From the NCBI GenBank assembly GCA_964444975.1, contig CAYUJD010000007.1, positions 18,953 through 82,952 of the forward strand: a stretch of 64,000 nucleotides of DNA, written 5' to 3'. This DNA comes from VBAS01 sp964444975 (lineage in GTDB: Bacteria > Bacteroidota > Bacteroidia > Chitinophagales > Chitinophagaceae). This document shows, piece by piece, positions 25,267 through 33,376 of the stretch (position 1 is the first letter of the stretch; each line of letters opens with the position of its first letter). Below the pieces are notes generated by a model. That model was not told the DNA's origin. It did no database searches and was given only the letters and a program-made list of their open reading frames with translations. Made by a program: the position numbers and the translations under genes.

Positions 25267-26517
25267 TTATTGATCATTAGCTTTATTCACTGCTGTCCAA
25301 ATAGAAGTTTGATTTCCGAATATTTTTGAAAATCCTCTCACATCCTCACCGGTAAAGCCGGTATTCATTTCGCCATACTTGCCGAATTTACTGCTCATCA
25401 GGTCATATTTACTTTCAATGCCGGTAATCTGAAAACCATAAGGCATCAGTTGTACAAACACATCGCCGCTTACATTCTGCTGGCTGTTTTCAAAAAAGGC
25501 TTCGATGTTACGCATCACCGGGTCCAGTATCTGGCCTTCGTGCAGCCAGTTGCCGTAAAACTGTGCCAGAGTATCCTTCCATTGCAACTGCCATTTGGTA
25601 AGCACATGTTTTTCCAGTGCATGATGGGCTTTCAGAATAATCATCGGTGCAGCCGCTTCGAAACCCACGCGGCCCTTGATGCCGATGATGGTGTCGCCGA
25701 CATGAATATCGCGGCCTATGCCATATGGCCCGGCAATGGATTGCAAATATTGAATGGCCTCCGACGGATGCGTGAATGGTTTATCGTTTATCGTTTTTAG
25801 TTCTCCTTTTCCGAAGCCCAGTTTTATTTCTTCACTTCCTGTTTTTGTCACTTGTGTGGGCCATGCGTCTTCGGGCAGCATGCCTTTGGAAGAAAGTGTT
25901 TCTTTGCCGCCTACGCTGGTTCCCCAAAGACCTTTGTTGACGGAGTAAACCGCCTTTTCAAAGTTCATCTCCACGCCTTTGCTTTTCAGGTAGGCGATTT
26001 CTTCCTCCCGGCTCAGCTTCATGTCGCGGATGGGCGTGATGATTTCCACGCCGGGAATCAGGATGTGAAAAATCATATCGAACCGCACCTGGTCGTTGCC
26101 GGCGCCGGTGCTGCCGTGTGCCACTGCCGGTGCATTTATTTTTTTTACATGCTCTGCTATGTGCAGTGCCTGGCTTAGCCGTTCGGCAGATACGGACAGC
26201 GGGTAGGTGTTGTTCTTTAAACAGTTTCCGAAAATGAGGTATTTAATAATCCGGTCGTAATAGCTTTTTACTGCGTCAACGGTGGTATGTGTTTTTGCAC
26301 CGAGCTTGTAAGCATGGGCCTCTATCTTTTTCAGTTCATCGTGGCTGAAGCCGCCGGTATTTACAAGGATGGTATGCACCTCATATCCTTTTTCATCGGT
26401 GAGGTATTTTACACAATAAGAAGTATCGAGACCGCCGCTGAAGCCGAGAACGATCCGACCATCTCCAGCCTTTCCGGAGGCGGGGTTTTGAAGAATGCTA
26501 TTTTCTGATGGGTTCAT
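25267..26517 (-). CDS. argG: Argininosuccinate synthase
   Basis: A 416-residue ATP-dependent ligase with the PP-loop GFSGGLDTSYC, HGSTGAGNDQVRF, and GLWGTSVGG. It joins citrulline to aspartate. The N terminus carries about 20 extra residues (PSENSILQNPASGKAGDG) before the usual start; the PASGKAG part is encoded by a GC-rich imperfect palindrome (26464-26486) and may be a repeat insertion. The start at the ATG at 26517 is uncertain for that reason, but no closer ATG precedes the PP-loop. Confidence 0.92.
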   Translation of the reverse strand: MNPSENSILQNPASGKAGDGRIVLGFSGGLDTSYCVKYLTDEKGYEVHTILVNTGGFSHDELKKIEAHAYKLGAKTHTTVDAVKSYYDRIIKYLIFGNCLKNNTYPLSVSAERLSQALHIAEHVKKINAPAVAHGSTGAGNDQVRFDMIFHILIPGVEIITPIRDMKLSREEEIAYLKSKGVEMNFEKAVYSVNKGLWGTSVGGKETLSSKGMLPEDAWPTQVTKTGSEEIKLGFGKGELKTINDKPFTHPSEAIQYLQSIAGPYGIGRDIHVGDTIIGIKGRVGFEAAAPMIILKAHHALEKHVLTKWQLQWKDTLAQFYGNWLHEGQILDPVMRNIEAFFENSQQNVSGDVFVQLMPYGFQITGIESKYDLMSSKFGKYGEMNTGFTGEDVRGFSKIFGNQTSIWTAVNKANDQ

Positions 26518-26560
26518 TTTATTGTGCGTTTCCGGTATGCTGAACAGAATTGTTTCAGAT

Positions 26561-26581
26561 GATCCCGATACCTATCGGGAC
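26561..26581. repeat. TCCCGATA/TATCGGGA palindrome between GNAT and argG
   Basis: An 8-bp stem (26563-26570 with 26573-26580) with a 2-base spacer lies in the spacer between the GNAT gene and argG. It is related to the palindromes at 19403 and 34090. Confidence 0.8.
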
Positions 26582-26622
26582 GCAACCAGGGCTTAATAGT
26601 AGCAATGCAGCCGGTCACATCC

Positions 26623-27342
26623 TTATACATTAAACAAATAATGGAGAAAGGTTTTTGGCTTGGCGCTGCCATTGTTTCCATTGTTCTCCTTATCTTTTTT
26701 CATAAATGGGCGCAGCAGCTTCCACTGCTTGAAGCGCAGCAATCGTTCGAACCCGGATTTATTTTTTTCAAAAAATTCTTTGGTCTCTTCAGGTTTATGA
26801 TGATCCTTCGGGTCGTAGAGCATGGCGGTACACAGGCAGTTCTTGCGGTCCTTACTCATCAGGATGTCGTAATTGACGCAGCTTTTGCAGCCGGCCCAGA
26901 AGTCTTCGTCCTGCGTGAGCTCGGAATAGGTGACGGGCTCGTAGCCGAGTTCGCTGTTAATCTTCATCACGGCCAGCCCGGTGGTGAGGCCGAAAATTTT
27001 GGCGGTGGGATATTTTTCCCTCGATAGTTCAAAGATTCTTTTTTTGATGGCCCTTGCCACGCCGGTTTTTCTGAAGGCTGGCGACACAATAAGACCGCTG
27101 TTGGCCACATATTCGCCGTGGCTCCATGTTTCGATATAACAAAAGCCTACCCAAGTGCCATCATTGGTAACGGCGATGACGGCTTTGCCTTCATTTATTT
27201 TATTAATAATGTACTCCGGGCTGCGTTTGGCAATTCCGGTACCACGGGCTTTGGCGCTTTCGGCTATTTCGGTGGTGATAGTATCAGCATAACTCACATC
27301 GGCGGAAGCAGCTACACGAATAATTATATTTTGCTTGTCCAA
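26623..27342 (-). CDS. GNAT acyltransferase heading the arginine operon, candidate N-acylglutamate synthase
   Basis: The GNAT fold covers about residues 5-150, with the acetyl-CoA loop in VSPAFRKTGVARAIKKRIF and GLTTGLAVMKINSELGYEPV. A family-specific tail has WAGCKSCVNYD and NCLCTAMLYDP with four cysteines. No classical ArgA or ArgJ is in the operon, and all other arginine steps are, so this is the likely N-acetyl/succinyl-glutamate synthase. A homologous gene precedes argG in Bacteroides thetaiotaomicron (BT3761 by my recollection), where genetics assigned that role. The start at a TTG (27342) fits family length. An ATG at 27423 gives 27 more residues of non-conserved character and lies in a hairpin loop. 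Confidence 0.8.
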   Translation of the reverse strand: MDKQNIIIRVAASADVSYADTITTEIAESAKARGTGIAKRSPEYIINKINEGKAVIAVTNDGTWVGFCYIETWSHGEYVANSGLIVSPAFRKTGVARAIKKRIFELSREKYPTAKIFGLTTGLAVMKINSELGYEPVTYSELTQDEDFWAGCKSCVNYDILMSKDRKNCLCTAMLYDPKDHHKPEETKEFFEKNKSGFERLLRFKQWKLLRPFMKKDKENNGNNGSAKPKTFLHYLFNV

Positions 27343-27593
27343 GTTGAAAAATATTGATATGGATAGAACGGATGACCAGTCCGGAAATTCATGGCAGGGA
27401 GGCTGTTCACTGACAGGGGCCATGGTGAGGGGCTCGTCCTGTCAGACTGCACGTCGGGGTCGTGGAGAGAAGGCAAACACATCAAAGCCTACAGCATAAA
27501 CTTCTGTAGCGTCCGGCGCATGAAAAGCAACCTGCTTGGTATGTGTAAGAAAATTAATCAACGTATCATTAATTTTTTTGCTGAGCAAAAGTA
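27343..27593 (-). promoter_or_regulatory. Candidate promoter and structured leader of the arginine operon
   Basis: On the minus strand TACTTTTG (27593-27586) matches TAnnTTTG exactly. About 240 bases of leader follow. They contain CTACAG/CTGTAG and a perfect 8-bp stem, CTGACAGG/CCTGTCAG (27445-27438 with 27417-27410). Just before that stem a 12-codon frame from a GTG (27480-27442) ends in SPRPRRAV, with three arginine codons, and its TGA lies in the stem. An ATG (27423) lies in the loop. Attenuation or translational control by arginine is a guess. No T-box motif is visible. Confidence 0.35.
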
Positions 27594-27671
27594 TATAATT
27601 AATTGAGTTAATGGAACAATTTTTTTCAAAATGCAATTTTGTAACGGATGTTTGTAAAAGGATGCAGAGGG

Positions 27672-28394
27672 TTACCGGAAAGCAAGTAAAAGAAAAACGG
27701 CTGGTTGCTTATGCAAATCCGGCCTGTGCTTTTTCCACCCGGCTATTGTATTTGTTTTAATGAATTCTTTTTCGCCGGTAAGGTTGGCAGCAATGCAAAG
27801 TTTGGTGGATGGCCGGCAGGTACGGAGCAGTGCATTGATGAGCTGGTTATTGCGGTATGGGGTTTCAATAAAAATTTGTGTGCATTTTTTCTTTGCCGAT
27901 TCGGCTTCCAGTTCTTTAATGGCGTTTGTTCTTTCCGGTTCTTTCACCGGCAGGTAACCGGTAAACTGAAACTGCTGGCCATTCATGCCGCTGGCCATTA
28001 GGGCGAGAAAGACAGAGCCTGGGCCAACCAATGGTTTTATCTCGGCATTCATTTCATGTGCCATGGCTACAAGCTGCTGACCGGGATCGGCAATGCCGGG
28101 GCAGCCGGCTTCGCTGATAATGCCAATAGTTTTACCTTCTTTTAATCTTTGTTTGAAGATACCGGCAATAACCGGTTCTTCTGTCATGGTTATCCATTCA
28201 AAATTATCAATGACAATTTCCTGCCCGGGCAAATAAACTTTCCAGAGATGTTTTAAAAACCGGCGGGCTGTTTTTTGATTTTCTGCAAATAAAACCCGGC
28301 ACTGCGTCACCGCTTCGGTGATATAAGCAGGCAGTGCGGCCAAACCGGTTTCATCAAGCTGCGAAGGGATAAGATAAACCACCGGCCGGCTCAT
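27672..28394 (-). CDS. SAM-dependent tetrapyrrole-methylase-fold methyltransferase (RsmI-like)
   Basis: 240 aa from the ATG at 28394 (MSRPVVYLIPSQLDETG), which overlaps the upstream EI24 stop as ATGA. It shows the methylase-fold elements GIISEAGCPGIADPGQQLV, LVGPGSVFLALMASG and FIETPYRNN. The family includes RsmI, which 2'-O-methylates C1402 of 16S rRNA, and a shorter Bacteroidota branch of about 230-240 residues with the same core; this protein belongs to the shorter branch. The exact target is not certain from sequence. The longer open frame upstream is translated from the neighbour's coding sequence. Confidence 0.82.
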   Translation of the reverse strand: MSRPVVYLIPSQLDETGLAALPAYITEAVTQCRVLFAENQKTARRFLKHLWKVYLPGQEIVIDNFEWITMTEEPVIAGIFKQRLKEGKTIGIISEAGCPGIADPGQQLVAMAHEMNAEIKPLVGPGSVFLALMASGMNGQQFQFTGYLPVKEPERTNAIKELEAESAKKKCTQIFIETPYRNNQLINALLRTCRPSTKLCIAANLTGEKEFIKTNTIAGWKKHRPDLHKQPAVFLLLAFR

Positions 28395-29149
28395 GCTGTT
28401 TTTGCTTTGTATAAGCTGAGCGTGGCAGCGATGACCGCATAGGCCGGCGCCAGTACCCAACCCACAATGATTATAATATGCATCAGGTAAAATACAACGC
28501 CATTCCCGATGGCCAGCCCTTTGTGGTTACTCACAAAGCGGATGCTTTCAGCCGGGGAAAGTTTTTGCCTTTCGAAACTGTAGTCGAGCATGGAAAAACC
28601 ATAGTAATAGAATTCGACCATGATGGCTATAAGAGGTGTGATCCAGCCGACAACGGGAAAAAAAGAAAGCAACACGAGGCTAATCATATACACCGATTGC
28701 CAAAGTGTATTGCGCAGTACAAGCCGGATGCCCCTCGTGGCGTCTTTCATCAACCCGTGTATACTAAAGGTGAGTTCACGGCCTTCCATCATGGATTCGG
28801 TTTTTTCGCTCAGCCAGGCAAATACCGGCGAGCCGATGATGAGAAAAACATATTTGAACAGCGAAAAGTAAAACATCATCTGTATCAACCATAGTATAAT
28901 GCCGGCAAAAGTGAAAAGAAAACCCAGCCAGGAGTTTTGAATTTTTTGCAGCCACATGTCGAGCCCTGTCATTTGGGTAAGGTAGTCAATGGCAGCAGTG
29001 GATGTTTTGCCAAAGAAATACATGCTGACTGTAAAAAGCATGGCATAGAGCAGCCCGGGGATGAGAATCCATTTCCAGAACCGGTGCCTGACGATGAACT
29101 GATGCGCTTCAAAATAGGATTGGATGGCTATGACGATTTCTTTGAGCAA
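28391..29149 (-). CDS. EI24/CysZ-like membrane protein
   Basis: A 252-residue inner-membrane protein with an EI24 domain. Hydrophobic segments are at about residues 28-48, 75-105, 140-175 and 205-240, with the conserved EFYYYGFSMLDYSFERQ followed by LSPAESIRFVSNHKGLAIGNG. CysZ members import sulfate, but most Bacteroidota EI24 proteins have no proven function. It is translationally coupled to the methyltransferase downstream. It diverges from the 3-methyladenine glycosylase gene, with 50 bp between starts. Confidence 0.8.
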   Translation of the reverse strand: MLKEIVIAIQSYFEAHQFIVRHRFWKWILIPGLLYAMLFTVSMYFFGKTSTAAIDYLTQMTGLDMWLQKIQNSWLGFLFTFAGIILWLIQMMFYFSLFKYVFLIIGSPVFAWLSEKTESMMEGRELTFSIHGLMKDATRGIRLVLRNTLWQSVYMISLVLLSFFPVVGWITPLIAIMVEFYYYGFSMLDYSFERQKLSPAESIRFVSNHKGLAIGNGVVFYLMHIIIIVGWVLAPAYAVIAATLSLYKAKTA

Positions 29150-29199
29150 AGCCTAAATTTGGGTAAATATAAAGAACCCGGATTGAACAGGTTAAAAGG

Positions 29200-29883
29200 A
29201 TGATGAGGAAACTGGAAAAATCTTTTTATCAGCGCAGCGATGTATTACTGATTGCGAAAGAGCTGCTGGGAAAAATCCTGGTGACTCAATGGAACGGCAT
29301 CATCACTTCGGGACGCATAGTGGAATGTGAAGCTTACAACGGCGTCATTGACCGGGCTTCACATGCGTGGGCGGGCAGGCGAACGGCCCGTAATGATGTG
29401 ATGTATGCCCCGGGCGGCGTGGCTTATGTGTACCTGTGTTATGGCATTCATCATTTGTTCAATGTGGTGACGAATACAAAGGATACCCCGCATGCTGTTT
29501 TGATTCGGGCCCTGGAGCCACTGAAAGGAATTGATAAAATGCTCGAAAGAACCGGAAAGAAAAAGCTGGATTATACGTTGACAAAGGGACCCGGCAATGT
29601 TTCCAAAGCATTGGGCATATTAACCAGACACAGCGGTACTTCCTTACGGAGAAATGAACTTTTTATTGCAGAAGATGATTTTGTGCCGGACAAAAAAGAA
29701 ATTGTAGTGGCTGCAAGAATAGGAGTGGACTATGCCGGTGAGCATGCCGAACTGCCTTACCGGTTTTATTTGAAAGGGAATCCCTACGTGAGTGGAAAGC
29801 ACCTCACCCCAAACCCCTCTCCAAAGGAGAGGGGCTGGCAAGGCTTCACGAAAAATGAAAAGTTTTCCGGTCAATCGAAATAA
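29200..29883 (+). CDS. DNA-3-methyladenine glycosylase (AAG/MPG family)
   Basis: A 227-residue base-excision glycosylase with FYQRSDVLLIAKELLGK, IVECEAYNGVIDRASHAWAG (catalytic Glu region), MYAPGGVAYVYLCYGIHHLFN, and TKGPGNVSKALGI. It removes alkylated purines such as 3-methyladenine from DNA. The family fold ends near YLKGNPYVSG. The last 27 residues (LTPNPSPKERG and beyond) are not part of it and are translated from a palindromic repeat at 29801-29835. The ATG at 29200 or 29203 both fit. Confidence 0.9.
   Translation: MMRKLEKSFYQRSDVLLIAKELLGKILVTQWNGIITSGRIVECEAYNGVIDRASHAWAGRRTARNDVMYAPGGVAYVYLCYGIHHLFNVVTNTKDTPHAVLIRALEPLKGIDKMLERTGKKKLDYTLTKGPGNVSKALGILTRHSGTSLRRNELFIAEDDFVPDKKEIVVAARIGVDYAGEHAELPYRFYLKGNPYVSGKHLTPNPSPKERGWQGFTKNEKFSGQSK
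29801..29835. repeat. Palindromic repeat encoding LTPNPSPKERG at the glycosylase C terminus
   Basis: The CCCCTCTCC / GGAGAGGGG stem (29814-29822, 29826-29834) has an AAA loop and is preceded by CCTCACCCCAAA. This is a widely seen Bacteroidota repeat. It lies at the 3' end of the glycosylase gene and extends its frame. Confidence 0.85.
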
Positions 29884-29892
29884 TTATTTTTA

Positions 29893-31389
29893 TTGTTAAA
29901 AAATCTATTGAGCAGATTATCAAAACAACAGTTGCGGTTCATTTACCTGGTTGCGGGCATTGCGGTTGCCCAGTTTTTTTATCTTGTAAATCCCTTTCGT
30001 GCCGATGAAAACGGCTGTCTTGTACTTTCCATTGCTGCTTTGATGATCAGCTGGTGGGTGACGGAAGCGCTGCCCATGCCGGTAGTGGCGCTGCTGCCGC
30101 TGGTACTTTTTCCTTTGTTGAATATTGCAGAAATAAAACCGGTGGCGGCCAATTACACCGACCCGGTCATCTTTCTTTTCATGGGCGGCTTTATGCTGGG
30201 GCTTGCCATTGAAAAATGGAACCTGCACCGGCGTATTGCTTTACGCATTGTAAAAATGACCGGCACCAGCGGCAACCGCATCATCCTTGGTTTTATTCTT
30301 GCCACAGGGCTTATCAGCATGTGGATAAGCAATACGGCCACCACCATGATGATGTTCCCGATTGCACTTTCTGTAATTCATGTGATGAAAGAAAGCAATG
30401 ACGGCACAGGCCATTTCAAACATTTCAATCTTGCCCTGATGCTGTCCATTGCGTATGCATCCAACTTCGGGGGTATATCTACCATCATCGGCACACCACC
30501 CAATGTGGCGTTTGTGGGTTTTTTTGAAAAAAAATACAACAGCAATATTGACTTCATCAACTGGATGCTGCTGTGCACGCCGCTTGCTATCCTGCTCCTG
30601 CTCGCTTTACATTTTGTATTAACCAGGATACTTTTTCCCAATCATATCCGTCCGAATGAAGCGGCCCGCCGTTTCATCCATGAAGAATATGAGCGCCTGG
30701 GGCCTTTGTCAGTATCTGAAAAAAGGGTGTTGGTAATTTTTTGTTTTACAGCCTTGCTTTGGATGTGTAAAGACCTGGTAAATGGAATACAGTCATTGGT
30801 AAAATTAGATGACAGCATTATTGCCCTTATCGGCGCTGTTTCATTATTCATTTGCCCTTCGGGCAATGCGGGCCCTCCCGATAATTTAAGTGAACCGGAT
30901 GAACATGCATTCAGCGGCAGCCTGCTGGAATGGAGTGATACCAAACGTATGGCATGGGGCATTTTATTGCTCTTCGGCGGCGGGCTGGCCCTGGCAGGTG
31001 CATTGGAAAAAGCCGGGTTAATTCAACAATTAGGCAACTGGTTGAGTGCTTATGCCGGCGGCGGTTTGTTTCTTGTGCTGATGGTAACGGTCATTTCACT
31101 TTTTATCAGCGAAGTGATGAGCAATATTGCGCAGGTGATTGTGTTTTCTCCCGTGGTGTGCAGCCTGGCTGATGCCGTGGGTATGAACCCGTTGCTGCTC
31201 GGCATACCGATGACACTGGCAGCCAGCTGCGCCAGCATGATGCCGATGGGAACACCACCCAATGCCATTGTATTTGCCAGCGGCCAAATCAAAATCAGGC
31301 AGATGATGATGGCGGGGCTGGTGATGAACCTCGTGGCGATTGCTTTGATTACCCTGTTCTCGTGGTTTTTATTGCCGCGGATAATCTGA
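29893..31389 (+). CDS. SLC13/DASS family sodium:anion symporter
   Basis: A 498-residue polytopic membrane protein with a TTG start at 29893 (no ATG precedes the first membrane segment). The two Na+/substrate-binding hairpin signatures are present as ISTIIGTPPNVAFVG and MMPMGTPPNAIVFASG, together with SNTATTMMMFPIA. About eleven to twelve membrane segments are visible. The DASS family carries dicarboxylates, citrate, sulfate or phosphate with sodium, and the SNT motif at the first site is usual in the dicarboxylate branch. A polar loop (about residues 270-290) splits the two halves. No metabolic partner genes are adjacent. Confidence 0.88.
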   Translation: MLKNLLSRLSKQQLRFIYLVAGIAVAQFFYLVNPFRADENGCLVLSIAALMISWWVTEALPMPVVALLPLVLFPLLNIAEIKPVAANYTDPVIFLFMGGFMLGLAIEKWNLHRRIALRIVKMTGTSGNRIILGFILATGLISMWISNTATTMMMFPIALSVIHVMKESNDGTGHFKHFNLALMLSIAYASNFGGISTIIGTPPNVAFVGFFEKKYNSNIDFINWMLLCTPLAILLLLALHFVLTRILFPNHIRPNEAARRFIHEEYERLGPLSVSEKRVLVIFCFTALLWMCKDLVNGIQSLVKLDDSIIALIGAVSLFICPSGNAGPPDNLSEPDEHAFSGSLLEWSDTKRMAWGILLLFGGGLALAGALEKAGLIQQLGNWLSAYAGGGLFLVLMVTVISLFISEVMSNIAQVIVFSPVVCSLADAVGMNPLLLGIPMTLAASCASMMPMGTPPNAIVFASGQIKIRQMMMAGLVMNLVAIALITLFSWFLLPRII

Positions 31390-31397
31390 GCAATCTT

Positions 31398-31417
31398 GCC
31401 CCCATCCCCTGAAGGGG
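31398..31417. repeat. GCCCCCATCCCCT palindromic repeat copy
   Basis: GCCCCCATCCCCTGAAGGGG is the same 20-base unit found twice, inverted, at 41549-41652 and in variant form at 58901-58921, with one base changed. It lies 8 bp after the SLC13 gene stop and is followed by TTTT, so it may also serve as a terminator. Confidence 0.8.
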
Positions 31418-31433
31418 TTTTAAGAAAACGGGT

Positions 31434-31497
31434 ATTGAACATTGAACATTGCTTGTTGAACATTTTCTTGGTATAGATAAAATGTTCAATGCTCAAT
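31434..31497. repeat. Inverted repeat of ATTGAACATT words
   Basis: The 17-base arms at 31434-31450 and 31481-31497 match in 16 positions when one is inverted, and a third GTTGAACATT word lies in the loop. The element lies between convergent genes and could be a structured bidirectional end signal. Confidence 0.6.
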
Positions 31498-31517
31498 TTT
31501 GAATTATCAGTTGGGGA

Positions 31518-32069
31518 TTAAAGCCGCACACCGGCGCTGATACCTATGAGTGTTACAAATCCCTGTCCCACTTTCCGGCCATTGGTTTTAATGTTTATTT
31601 CAGCTCCGTTGGAAATGGAAGGAGTGAGGAAGGCCTGGTCGTTTACAAAAAAAGTATAACCGATTTCGAACAGCGGTTGCAGCGTGGTTGTTTTCGTGGT
31701 GCCGGATTGTGTGCCTTCTTTCCAGTCAATCTTCATGCTCCACAGGTCCGTTCTTGCGCCGATAAAAAATTTGTGAGGGAAAGGTTTGAAGTGATAGCGG
31801 TAACCAATGCCGCCACCCCAGCCGTCTCCTTTTTCCTTATCGTTTTCACCCCAGTCTTTGCGGTTGGCTTTATTATAACCCAGCCGAAACTGAACGGAAT
31901 GATGAACTTTTGCATTCACAGCAAAGTGCAGGCCTGTGATGCCGCCTGCCGGGTACCACTGAAATTCGGCGCCGATGTCGGTGCTGCGGTAACCCATTTC
32001 AATATCATACTGGCCGAGGGAATTTTTACACAATAAAAAAAGGAAAATAAGGAACGCTAGCTTTTTCAT
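31518..32069 (-). CDS. Predicted outer-membrane beta-barrel protein
   Basis: 183 aa from the ATG at 32069, chosen because MKKLAFLIFLFLLCKNSLG is a signal peptide. The mature part has alternating strands (WGGGIGYRYHF, FFIGARTDLWSMKIDW, LFEIGYTFF) and ends in GISAGVRL. This is a small porin-like barrel of a kind often found in Bacteroidota, and I recognise no specific family. It is a single gene with the repeat-rich spacer downstream and about 200 bp upstream in which I see no clear signal except T-rich tracts. Confidence 0.65.
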   Translation of the reverse strand: MKKLAFLIFLFLLCKNSLGQYDIEMGYRSTDIGAEFQWYPAGGITGLHFAVNAKVHHSVQFRLGYNKANRKDWGENDKEKGDGWGGGIGYRYHFKPFPHKFFIGARTDLWSMKIDWKEGTQSGTTKTTTLQPLFEIGYTFFVNDQAFLTPSISNGAEINIKTNGRKVGQGFVTLIGISAGVRL

Positions 32070-32283
32070 GAATTGAATTTGCAACAAGATAAAAATTTCC
32101 GCTGCAAATGAAAAGCCTTGCTGTTGGGATGGGCTAAAGTACCGGCCAAGCCCCCCGGCAATATTTTATAAACAGGAGTAGTACTGTGGCAGGTTTTTGA
32201 CTTTACAGGCACCTGAATATCTCAATAAGTAAACAACAACTTTTTTAAAATCACTTTTTTTCTCTCTCTTTTAAACTCTTAGC

Positions 32284-33303
32284 CTAAAACTTCGGACAAT
32301 TCAGTTTTTTCAAATCCCTGTTTATAGGTTGCCGGATGTAGATGAGTGCGATTTCAATTCCGCCACGCATATTGGATGCCGGCTGCAGGCTGGAGATATT
32401 AATATCATACGTGGCGCCGAGGTGAATGTCGCCGAACTCAAGTCCCACGTAAGGAATGACGGCATCAGCCACATTATTGAAACGGGCCCAGGATCCGAGG
32501 TAAACATTCACGGGGTTTTCTTCATCGTAGCTCAGGTTCATGGCATAGGCGCCGCCAAACATCAGGTTGTTGGCATTGGCCTGGAAACTGTAATTGGCGC
32601 TGAAGTGAAAGGCATTGTACTGGTTGGTGGGCAGCTTGCCGCCGGCCATCACCGTGGTTCTGGAGTTCAGGTAAAACTGCCCGCCCTGGAAAGTTTCTTT
32701 CGGGCGGTTGATATGATACATGGAAGCGCCGAGATAAAAATTATTGTACCCGTTGGTGCTGCCATTGTACAGCACACCGGCATTGATGTCGAGGTATTTT
32801 ACTTTAAGACCGTTCTGCGGAAAAATTTCACTGGTGGTGCCGGTGAATCCCAATGCGGTCAGCTCATCTTCAAAATCAAGTTTGTTTACATCAAGTCTTT
32901 TATCAGTATAAGAGCCCTGGAAACCCACACCCACCTGGTGATAGCCATCTTCATCCAGTCCTTTGTGATAGGCAGTGGAAAGGGAAAACTGGTTGGTGGC
33001 TAAAGCGCCGTTTCCGTTCTGATCGTTCATGGCCAGAAAACCGATACCCCAGCGGTCAATATCAGTAAGATAATTTTTTAATAAATGAAAATCGGCCGAA
33101 GCGGTTTTGGTTACAAAAGCATTGTTGATGCTGGGCCATTGATTGCGGTAATTACCCGCCACACGAAAAATGCCATCGAATTTGCCGGTATAGGCCGGGT
33201 TCAAAGTAAGCGGTGAAGCAAAAAACTGGGAGAAGTTGGGATCCTGTGCATTTGACACACCCGCCATCCACGATAACATCAGTATTCCGAATAATTTTTT
33301 CAT
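32284..33303 (-). CDS. PorP/SprF family type IX secretion membrane protein
   Basis: A 339-residue outer-membrane protein with a signal peptide (KKLFGILMLSWMAGVSNAQ) and the PorP/SprF opening DPNFSQFFASPLTLNPAYTG, followed by RVAGNYRNQWP. The C terminus has GIEIALIYIRQP. PorP/SprF proteins partner with type IX secretion; SprF is needed to secrete the adhesin SprB. Copies are numerous in these genomes, usually beside a large secreted adhesin, but this copy has no adhesin next to it in the window. It is transcribed away from upp's promoter side on the same strand. Confidence 0.88.
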   Translation of the reverse strand: MKKLFGILMLSWMAGVSNAQDPNFSQFFASPLTLNPAYTGKFDGIFRVAGNYRNQWPSINNAFVTKTASADFHLLKNYLTDIDRWGIGFLAMNDQNGNGALATNQFSLSTAYHKGLDEDGYHQVGVGFQGSYTDKRLDVNKLDFEDELTALGFTGTTSEIFPQNGLKVKYLDINAGVLYNGSTNGYNNFYLGASMYHINRPKETFQGGQFYLNSRTTVMAGGKLPTNQYNAFHFSANYSFQANANNLMFGGAYAMNLSYDEENPVNVYLGSWARFNNVADAVIPYVGLEFGDIHLGATYDINISSLQPASNMRGGIEIALIYIRQPINRDLKKLNCPKF

Positions 33304-33362
33304 CAGCAGTAAATGGAAAAGTAAATGTACAATTTTTCAAGTACCCGGTAAATCCCAGGTTG

Positions 33363-33376
33363 CAGACTTAAGTCTG
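33363..33376. repeat. CAGACTTAAGTCTG palindrome over the upp stop codon
   Basis: This 14-base perfect palindrome covers the last two codons and the TAA of upp on the minus strand. A T run follows only on the plus strand, so it is not a standard terminator for upp. Confidence 0.55.

Noticed and set aside
27343..27593. T-box or known amino-acid riboswitch in the arginine leader
   Set aside because: No AGGGTGGNACCGCG-like motif or other known aptamer core is visible; only hairpins and a possible short reading frame.
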